NCBI GenBank assembly: GCA_019693395.1
Contig: JAAMXP010001328.1
Location: forward strand, 1 to 10,438
DNA: 10,438 nt
Source: Ettlia oleoabundans
Lineage: Eukaryota; Chlorophyta; Chlorophyceae; Chlamydomonadales
Reading direction: 5' to 3'
In this document: positions 1 to 7,239 of the stretch, one piece after another
Position numbering within the stretch: the stretch's first letter is position 1
Layout: each line of letters begins with the position of its first letter
Program-made: the position numbers and the translations under genes
Notes under the pieces: model-generated
The model's input: only the letters and a program-made list of their open reading frames with translations
What the model was told of the DNA's origin: nothing
Databases searched by the model: none

Positions 1-110
1 CCCCCGGCCCTTTTAACATTTGACTTCCTGACCCTTCCTACTACCATCTTAATCTCTCCCCCATTCATCTTTCCCACCACGCGCCATCCTCTGCCTACTG
101 CCTGCTGCAG

Positions 111-662
111 GAGCTGCGCGCCCCTGTTGAGCTGGTGCGGCAGACCAAGGCCCTGGGCCGCCTGCCTGTGGTCAATTTTGCCGCTGGAGGCGTGGCCACA
201 CCCGCCGACGCGGCCCTGATGATGCAGCTGGGCATGGACGGCGTGTTTGTGGGCAGCGGCATCTTCAAGAGCGGCGACCCAGCCAAACGCGCACGCGCCA
301 TCGTGCAGGTGGGTGGGCATCTCGGCAGTGCCGGTGATGGAGTGGTGTGCGGGGTGGTGGCGCTTTTGTTTCAGTAAATGACAGCCGGCAGGCATTCTGT
401 GATTGACAGATAAGCCAAGTCCAGCAAAACAGTTGCATTTGAACGGCCAACGTGCACGTGGTTTTTTGCTGATGGCTGTTCTGCGTCCGCAGGCTTTGTG
501 ATAGTTAACGCCAAACTTGTTCCCTGCTTTACCTTGCAGGCTGTGACCCACTACAACGACCCCGCCATCCTGGCGGAGGTGAGCTGCGACCTGGGTGAGC
601 CCATGGTGGGCATTGATGTTCGGGACAAGGGCTTCAAGTCGTACGCACAGCGCTCAGAGTAG
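111..662 (+). CDS. PDX1: Pyridoxal 5'-phosphate synthase subunit PDX1 (PdxS), 3' exons only
   Basis: Seen: two coding exons, 111-308 and 540-662, separated by a GT-AG intron (309-539) in phase 0. The first follows a CTGCAG acceptor, so the gene continues left of the window and bases 1-110 are intron. The exons encode 66 and 40 residues and end at TAG 660-662. The protein reads ELRAPVELV, then [20 protein letters not shown], then [15 protein letters not shown], then a tail ending QRSE. Known: this matches the C-terminal third of plant PDX1. PDX1 forms the TIM-barrel ring that makes PLP from a pentose phosphate, a triose phosphate and ammonia supplied by the glutaminase PDX2. The GGVATPADA and GSGIFKS loops belong to the phosphate-binding side of the barrel. 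The catalytic lysines lie in the missing N-terminal part. In plants the protein is cytosolic. Nothing looks broken in the part visible here. Identification is very secure; only the position of the first codon is unknown. Confidence 0.97.
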
Positions 663-1109
663 AGCGAAAGCGGGCCGGAGCAGGAGGACTGCGCTTTCTT
701 CCCAGCAAGCTCTGAACAAGCACCGTAAAAGTATCCTTCTGCAGCCTCAGCTGGTCAGCATGATTTCCACCGCTGCGTGCCTCCGGCACTGTGGCATCCA
801 CTGCAGCGCGATGTGACATCTCTCAGAGCCCTGCATGATCCTTGTGCAAGCAATCTGAATCATATTGGTGCAAGCAAGCACTATCAGCATGCATCACAAA
901 TGCTGCCAGCCTCTCTTCTTGCTGGGCTGCCGTATCGTATATTTGTGTGCCTCCGTCCCTGTGTGCTTAATCCGTACGGTAATAGTTTCATTCCTCTCCA
1001 CCAACCTAAGCAACTTTTGCCATTCCATGTCTGCACCTTTCACAAATCCTCTGCATCGCTACTAGATACTTCTGCAGACGCCACCAGCCCAACGGCCGCT
1101 TAACAAAAC

Positions 1110-1114
1110 TGTAA
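1110..1114 (+). terminator. Candidate TGTAA poly(A) signal of PDX1
   Basis: Seen: TGTAA about 450 bases after the PDX1 stop, and the only copy on this strand between the stop and this point. Known: TGTAA about 10-20 bases before the cleavage site is the typical chlorophyte polyadenylation signal. Inference: the PDX1 transcript ends near 1125-1135, giving a 3' UTR of roughly 460-470 bases. Confidence 0.55.
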
Positions 1115-1404
1115 CACGACAATTGCAACCGCAATTGCTGCCCGCCCTGCGCACAGTGTAGCACTCTTGCTTGGGACTGGAGTACAGCGCAGGTGCACAA
1201 GTAACAGACCAACCATGCATGGTTTATGTGTGGATGTGGCAGGTTAAAACAGGGATTGGGCATTAATCATTTATGGTGACAAAGGTATCATGCAGGGCTG
1301 GACTTGCTCAGGTGCAACAGCATGGCCAACATTGGTGTCGTTGTGTGGCGCTGCTAGCGCTGGTGATGGTAACAATGGTGTCGTGGAGGGTAGGTAAGTT
1401 GTTT

Positions 1405-1448
1405 GGTGGGTGGTGGGTGTTGTTGTTGTCTGGGGGGGCGGGGGGGGG
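1405..1448 (+). repeat. G-run-rich block with quadruplex potential between convergent genes
   Basis: Seen: GGTGGG, GGTGGG, a TGT-rich linker, then seven G, one C and nine G. At least four runs of three or more G fall within 44 bases on the + strand. On the - strand it reads as a C/A-rich tract about 260 bases past the stop of the CBS-domain gene. It is simple sequence and not part of a gene model. Confidence 0.75.
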
Positions 1449-1706
1449 CTCTGACACGTGCTGATATATAATGCATCTGTACAAGCGCGTTTCACTTTCA
1501 TCCTGTGGTGGATGCACTTGGCAGCCCAACCATCGGCTGCCCTCCTAAAGTCTCTGGGTCCCCCTTGCCGCAAATCATGCGGCTGGTCTCTAGCTGTTCA
1601 CTCCTTTCCATGCCCTGCCTCCTTGCCGCTACACCCTTGAGTTCATTTGGCTTGGAGGACTCCAAGTGTGATGTATTGATAATGATGGCAAATGATGCTG
1701 TCAGAG

Positions 1707-4700
1707 CTAGTACACCCCAGCCACCAGGCGCAGCACGTCTGTGGGTGTGATGACTGCCTGTACGCGTGGCGCCGCCTCCTCCCCATCAACCACGTAGACA
1801 CGGTGGATGTGGTGCTCAAAAAACTGCAGGCAAATCGGAGAACATATAGAGAAGAATAAAGAGCTCAAAGGGCAAATGAAGTGGGTTGAAGCGATCAGAA
1901 AGCGTTCGGGGCGGGTTAAAGGGCAGCATTGCGGTGTCAAGTGCTCGTAGGATGACAAGCACAGCTTCACCCACCACTCCACTCTCATTACCACCCACAT
2001 CCCACCCACGACTCACCTGTCGAAGCAAGTCGGCGAGCAACGTGTGTCTGCGTGCCGTGAACAGCTGGATGTCCCCCTTGGCAGCAGCCCCTGAGCGGCT
2101 GGAGGATGCAAAGAAGGCGTAGCGCGCGTGCCGGCTGGTGGCGGCGCTGTATCCCAAGTAAACCGTGTTGTGCTGCACCGCCAAGAACTCTGCAATGGGG
2201 AGCGCCAAGGCTCCAAACTGCTCTGCGGTGATGGCCCTGCAAGTCACACCGGGGGTTGTGGTGGGATTGGGTGTCAATCTGAATAATCGACTTTTTGTAT
2301 CTGGTCTGTTCGTTGTGGGATGCATGTGTGGGGCACCTGGCCAGCTCAATGTAAGCAGGACAGAGTGGGAGAGGCAATGCCATCAGTGGAGGCACCATTG
2401 CAACGCCAGGCTGCTCCCGTCAATGACAAGAAAGTCGGCCCATGACAGCTTTGTGCCCCAGCTGTCCCATCCAATTCCAAACTGTCCCTGTTGCTGTAAT
2501 AACGAGCAGTGGGAGGAACATGAACAAACTTGGCTGCAACCACCGCACCTGATGTCGCTGATGCTGAGGTTGGCAATCAGTTGGCCCTCATCCGTCACAA
2601 CCGGGGCACCAGACACCTGCACGTGGGGGCAGGAGGGGCGGAAAGAAAGGGGCGTATAAGAAGGCACAACAGGCTTTGCGAGTTAATGCAGCACGGTGTC
2701 GCTGTGAGCCACGCGGCGGTAGCTGAGGCATCCATAAGCGGGTTGGCAGCATGGCAGCACTGGCAGCATTGAAAGCAGCAGCTGTTAGCGGCAGGCAGTA
2801 AGCCTTCTTCCTTTCTTCCTTCCTTCCTTGCACTCCTGTTGACCCATGATTTGCAGCGCCCTCATGCAGTTCAGGCCTTGGGATCACGAATGCATTGTGA
2901 GTAATGCCTGCTGTTTGCCTACCTGCTGCGCTGCCAGCTGTGCATAGGCCAGCAGGGCGGGCACGTGCGGGTTAACAGACAGGACGGGCGGCTTGCCTGC
3001 AACATGAGATACAGTTCCAGCAGGGCCGCTAATCAGTATGAATAGGCCAATACAGGAGGGGACTTTCAAGAGAATGCACCTTGCTGCGGCACCGACAGCA
3101 GCAGTCGTTATGCACACGGCTGTACCCCAAAATCAACCAAACTCGTGCCCCCCTTTTCTCCCTCTTCTTTCTCAATCAGCAGCAACCAGCCAGCCACCCA
3201 CCCGTCAGCATGCCCAGATCCTCGAGGCTGCGGTGCGCCACCGGGCCCAGCTCAGGCAGATGAGACAGCAAGAAGCGCACCACATCTGCGGGGATGCAGG
3301 ACGGGTGGACCAGAGCAAGACATCAAGACTAGTGGCGGGAAGTAGAATCGGCAGATTTCTTTCAACTGGACTCGAAACACGGGTTGTTGGCAGTAAGCAG
3401 ATTACCACCTGCCCAAGGAGACAGCCGCGGACGCTAGCAACTTCCACCACCCAGGCGGCCAAAGAGCTGCAAGCGTGCAATCCGGTAGTAGTGGCCTTGC
3501 AGTCCAATACTAGTCACCTGACTGGCTGATGATGTTTGTGATTTCACCGTGCGGCTCAAACACAGCCACGCGGTGCACCACCTGCAATGGCTATGCAGTG
3601 CAGGACAGGGCGGCAGCCTTTGGGGCAAGCGAGCCGAGGTGTATGACACAATACCGCAGACAGACCTCCGCTTCCTGCTTGAAGCACGCAAATTACTGGT
3701 GCAGCGGCTGGCATGCCTGGCAGATGACATTGTGCACTAGTACTCTGAGACGTGAGCTTAGAGTAAAAGTGCACATTGCCATCTGCCAGGCATGCCACGT
3801 CCTCCTTGCTTCCAGGGCAGCCCACCTCAGCAGCTCCAGGTTACTGTCCGCATGTCAGCACGCTACATGTAGGCATGCAACAAGGCTGCTGGGTAAACTG
3901 GGACCCCACGCCTGTGCCAAGGTGTGCGGGATGTGGTTGGCATGCCGTGCAGCAGATGCAGAGCATGCAGTGCATGTTTCAAACCCTGTGCTTGTTGTGG
4001 GTGCTCTGCGCGCCTTGGTCTCCCCATCCACAGGGCGCAGGAAGAGGTTGCGGATGGCATCCAGCAGGCTGGTGGTGCCACCCTCCGCCTGATACACTAA
4101 CCCCCTGTCCTCCAATCCTGCGCTTCCAGGCAGGGCAGAGGAACCAGGGAAGGATCGCGTCGGCAAATGCCACAATCCCGGCGCGGTGCATACCGAAACT
4201 TGTCTCTTCAGCGCCCAGTCGCTCAGCTAGCCATCCTGGTACCCCACCGACATAGCCACCCACCCCTGAGCGTGACGAGCAGCCTGCTGCTGTAAACCGG
4301 CCCCTCCCGCTCAAGCAGGCTCATTAGCTTGAGCATCTGTGTGGGCAGCCGCTGACCGCCACCCTCAAGGTCTGCAACAACGGGCAGAATCATGCAGCAA
4401 ACGTGCACACACATGTGAGAGGCGAAACATGGGAGCAGTAGCGATCAGCCTGTGGGCAGGTCGCAACAAACAGAGAAATGCCTGTGTGAATCGATGTTTC
4501 ACGATCCTCACAGCGCTGAGGGGATGCATGCGCAGGTCCTTGTCAGGCATCTGGGAGAGTTGCAGTTAGACCTGCCCAGAGACCGCCCACAGTTCTGAAA
4601 GCTGCCGGCACAACGGGTGGTGGCACAGAGTAAAAGATCTAGCCTGCAATGCTGCAGTTGCCAACACGCGGCACAATGCTAGTCTACCGCCTTTCAGTGG

Positions 4701-5072
4701 AAGGGGACTCACGCTGCAGAAAGCCACGCAGAATGTCAGCTACATCAAGCCACCCAAGCAGTTGCGGGCTCATCTGTCCGCCCTGGACCTCCTCGATGTC
4801 TGGAGATATGACCTGCAACTGTTGTGGAAACTGCAATGTTGAACCACTCTACAAGAGTGGTGGCCGGCGGGTGGGCACAACCCTGCCACAGCACGCACCA
4901 TTGGAGCGGACAGGATGTTGTGCTTTGCAAGCGTCTGCAGGGCGTCCCCGATGGTTTGGTTGTGCTCCAACAGCACAATTTTCTGCCCAGGTTTGCAGAC
5001 GTCTGCGACCTTGGTGCGGCTGAGTAGCGCCTGAGCGCTGCTCCAGGGGTCATCCGCATCCACATCTGCCAT
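1707..5072 (-). CDS. Four-CBS-domain protein, SnRK1 gamma (KING1)-like
   Basis: Seen: ten exons joined in phase by GT-AG introns: 5072-4899, 4812-4713, 4371-4264, 4117-4032, 3581-3518, 3285-3202, 2996-2923, 2616-2549, 2236-2017, 1823-1707. They total 1,095 nt, 364 residues plus TAG. CBS1 is about residues 24-90 (DALQTLAKHNILSAPM), CBS2 133-185 (VVHRVAVFEPHGEITNIISQ), CBS3 209-253 (VSGAPVVTDEGQLIANLSIS) and CBS4 308-362 (HHIHRVYVVDG). Each ends in an Asp motif: DVAD, SQSD, SISD, TPTD. The last three fit the S/T-x-x-D nucleotide-ribose contact of CBS pairs. Known: the four-CBS layout and sequence style match plant KING1-type gamma subunits, which join SNF1-related kinase as nucleotide-sensing regulators. 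Inference: an energy-sensing kinase subunit, probably cytosolic or nuclear. No glycogen-binding (CBM48) domain is seen, unlike plant betagamma SNF4. The ATG at 5072 is the first in frame, but the frame stays open upstream, so the true N-terminus is probably longer. It converges with PDX1 and diverges from the downstream gene. CBSX-type proteins are the alternative naming. Confidence 0.9.
2803..2829 (+). repeat. Pyrimidine (TTCC)n-type tract in intron
   Basis: A 27-base stretch of only C and T with a CTTC/CCTT pattern. It lies in the intron between exons 7 and 8 of the minus-strand CBS-domain gene, so the transcript is purine-only there. It is simple sequence, polymorphic in nature, with no function assigned. 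Confidence 0.7.
3709..3797 (-). ncRNA. Long imperfect intronic hairpin (miRNA-precursor-like or foldback element)
   Basis: Seen: arms 3710-3746 and 3760-3796 are inverted copies over 37 bases with 33 paired positions; 3709/3797 adds one more pair. The loop is 13 bases (3747-3759). Mismatches are two single ones (3727, 3730) and one two-base one (3739-3740). It lies inside the 450-base intron 3582-4031 of the CBS-domain gene, so it would be transcribed as a stem-loop in that pre-mRNA. Known: green algae make miRNAs from intronic and UTR hairpins with long near-perfect stems. Inference: a small-RNA precursor, or a small foldback transposon remnant. I see no target-site duplication. Confidence 0.5.
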
Positions 5073-5162
5073 TCCCCAAAACCGGATTACTGGAGTCGAG
5101 CGTTCGGTTTGGGTTTGGAGAGGTTGCTCTTGGTAGACAGCGTCGCAGATGTCGGGGATGCT
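5073..5162 (-). other. Probable 5' coding extension of the CBS-domain gene
   Basis: Seen: upstream of the ATG at 5072 the frame is open for 30 codons back to a good 3' splice site. That site is a T/C-rich tract followed by TTCAAG, with the exon starting at 5162. The extension begins SIPDICDAVYQEQ and ends STPVIRFWG before the first Met. Further upstream, an ATG at 5276-5274 could supply a seven-codon first exon (5276-5256) in matching phase, but its donor GTGTAG is poor. Inference: the first exon of the gene lies in 5200-5700 and the protein has about 30 or more extra residues. It could instead be 5' UTR open by chance. Confidence 0.5.
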
Positions 5163-5852
5163 CTTGAAGCATTAAGAAGAGAAATAAAAGTCAGAAATTC
5201 CTGTTAGAGGCACAAGTGTCCTCCAGGGGGGACGTTGCTCGCGTCAGCACTACACGTCACCTTCCTCCAGCTGCATGCCGTTCCTTAACATGTGTCATAT
5301 TGGATACTCGGACAAATTATCACGGCGTTCCGCCTGTCGGGCCTGGGCGGGGGTGAAATAGCAGATGGACGGGCCAGTGACCTGCCCCTTGCACACCCAG
5401 CTGCCAAGGAGCTGGTGTGAGCATTCTAGCCCAGGCGTACAGCTGCCGGAACTCAGGTAAATGTGCGCACAAAGGTCAGTGGTTGGCGACGTACTGTGTC
5501 GCTGTTGCTGTGTGGGCAGCTGGCAACGCCGCGTTCATCTGCCCCCAAAGGTGGAGGCGTGGCGATGCATTGAGGGAAAGGAAGCAACAAACCACCGAGG
5601 CACGACCCGAGCTGTGGCCGAGGAAGCGTCACTGCCGTTTCTACCCCACAACTCTTGCGACCCCCCTGTGCGATCCCCGCTCAGGGCTTATAAGCTAGGC
5701 AAAAAGAGGTGGTCGTACAACCAAGTGGAGCTGTTGCTGGGGCAGGAGAGTTGCAAGCAAACAGCGGCTGTACGGGAGGCGGTCCACGCAGGGGCAACAG
5801 AGTTCCCCGAGGCCCAAAAGGCAAGCACCTGATATTTTGTGGTAGCACGGCC
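5163..5852. promoter_or_regulatory. Divergent promoter region between the CBS-domain gene and the putative transcription factor gene
   Basis: The two flanking genes point away from each other, so both promoters and 5' UTRs must lie here. The minus-strand gene may have a short first exon in this stretch (see 5073-5162). On the + strand, frames stay open from 5461 to 5832, but they start without a good context, show no recognised domain, and end just before the preferred start at 5853. The left part (5163-5400) shows no conserved motif I can name. Confidence 0.55.
5688..5694 (+). promoter_or_regulatory. TATA-like box
   Basis: Seen: TTATAAG, about 165 bases before the ATG at 5853. If it is a real TATA box, transcription would start near 5715-5725, giving a 5' UTR of about 130 bases. 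It supports the short-start model of the downstream gene. A TATA-like heptamer can also occur by chance. Confidence 0.35.
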
Positions 5853-7152
5853 ATGGTAAGCTGATGCAGCTCATTGCCAGGCCTAATGCCAGGTTGCTCT
5901 GCATGTGGGATAACAGACTGTCTGGCCATGCTGTCTGCTCCCGCAGTCTCAACTGCCCTGCATGTCCTGCCCCTGTTCCCTGCCATCCTGCCTGCAGGAT
6001 TCTGCGGTTGCCTTCCAGGTGGAGCTGGAATCCGGCGTGGAGCTGCAGGTGCATGTTTACCTCTGCTTTGACCGCCAGGCAGACGACGGCCAAAGCACGG
6101 TACCAACTGGCGGCATCGACAGCTATGGCAGCGGGGGAGGGCGGCCGCCGGTTACGGGCCACCAATCCTACACATGGTGAGGCAGCAGATCCGGTCAGAC
6201 TCCTTTATGCATGCATCCCCTTAATCTATGTATGGTGGGCGCAGCCATTTCCCTTGTCTTTGTTCAGTCAAGGCCTGAGAGGCGCAATCACACCTTCCCC
6301 CGTGTCTGCCTCCACCCGTGCCACACACACTACAGGGACTTGGTGACCCGCAAGCACTGCTGCAAGGGTTGCGAGGGGCGCGTGCTGCGGTGCATACAGG
6401 TGGGGCAGTGGCAGGGCGCATGTTGCAGCCAATACTTTGCGGATCTCGACAGTTTGGCCGACAACAAGCATTGCTTGATGGATCCCACCGTAAGCTGCCA
6501 AACCAGCAGCTGCCCTACAGTTTGTTGGAACGGTCACGCCACTCAGGCTCCGCCATGAACAGCCCTGTTTCTCAGCACATATCTTCCTGTTTCAGCACAT
6601 TGTTGATGTGCTGAAACAGTGGTTGCCTGCCGCCCTGTAACCTGCTGTAGCGCCTGGGCCGTCTGGGTAAGCGCTCCTGTCGGGGCGAGCCCAAGGCAGA
6701 ACCACCTCAACAGCCCTCCAGTAACAGCGAGCCCCCCAGCTTATCATGCGGTCAACGCAACAGAAAGGTGTGGCTACCTGTGCTCTCCGCCCCTGGTGCT
6801 TGTTCTTTGTGGGCCGAGAGCGGCAGTTGTTAGGCGAGCGCTATGCCAGGTATGCTTCATCTCGTTCTTTACAATATCCCTTGGTTGGGTGTTCCAAAAT
6901 GCGCAGGACCCTCGCTACATGTACCTGTCCCTGGACGAGGCGTGCACCCACGTGGATGCCCCCGCCTTCCGCCTGGTGGCCGGCATCTACAACCGACAGG
7001 GCACCCGCTTGCTCACAACCGCAGTCAGCCCGCCCATCAGGTCAGGGTGCTGGCTCTGGTTGGCTCTTCCAATTGACCGCTAATGTACTCTTTCTTCCTG
7101 TCAAGTCTGTGCCGTACGCCTGTCAGCACAAAGCAACCAAGCATATGAATCC

Positions 7153-7239
<87 letters not shown>

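Larger units (their letters stand above)
663..1706. other. PDX1 3' UTR and convergent intergenic region, no gene seen
   Basis: About 1 kb without a supportable coding exon. The left part is the PDX1 3' UTR up to about 1130. The rest lies between two genes that converge on it. Short open frames on both strands show no recognisable protein and no phase-matched splice sites. The stretch contains a 14-base perfect palindrome at 1211-1224 and a G-run block at 1405-1448. I found no TGTAA on the minus strand that would mark the end of the CBS-domain gene. Confidence 0.7.

Noticed and set aside
777..1103. 108-codon open frame downstream of PDX1
   Set aside because: It lies in the PDX1 3' UTR before the TGTAA signal, with no domain and no promoter evidence.
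4512..4550. Possible extra exon of the CBS-domain gene (MPDKDLRMHPLSA) with usable splice sites
   Set aside because: The preceding exon ends in phase 1, so including it gives a stop after two codons. Skipping it joins 4713 to 4371 in perfect phase.
5461..5832. Plus-strand 123-codon open frame upstream of the putative transcription factor
   Set aside because: Its first half has no coding character and the ATG follows a stop in poor context. Only its last 40 codons might be exon, under the GC-AG intron alternative.
5681..6165. Two long overlapping minus-strand open frames
   Set aside because: They lie opposite the first exons of the plus-strand gene and show no recognised domain or splice structure.
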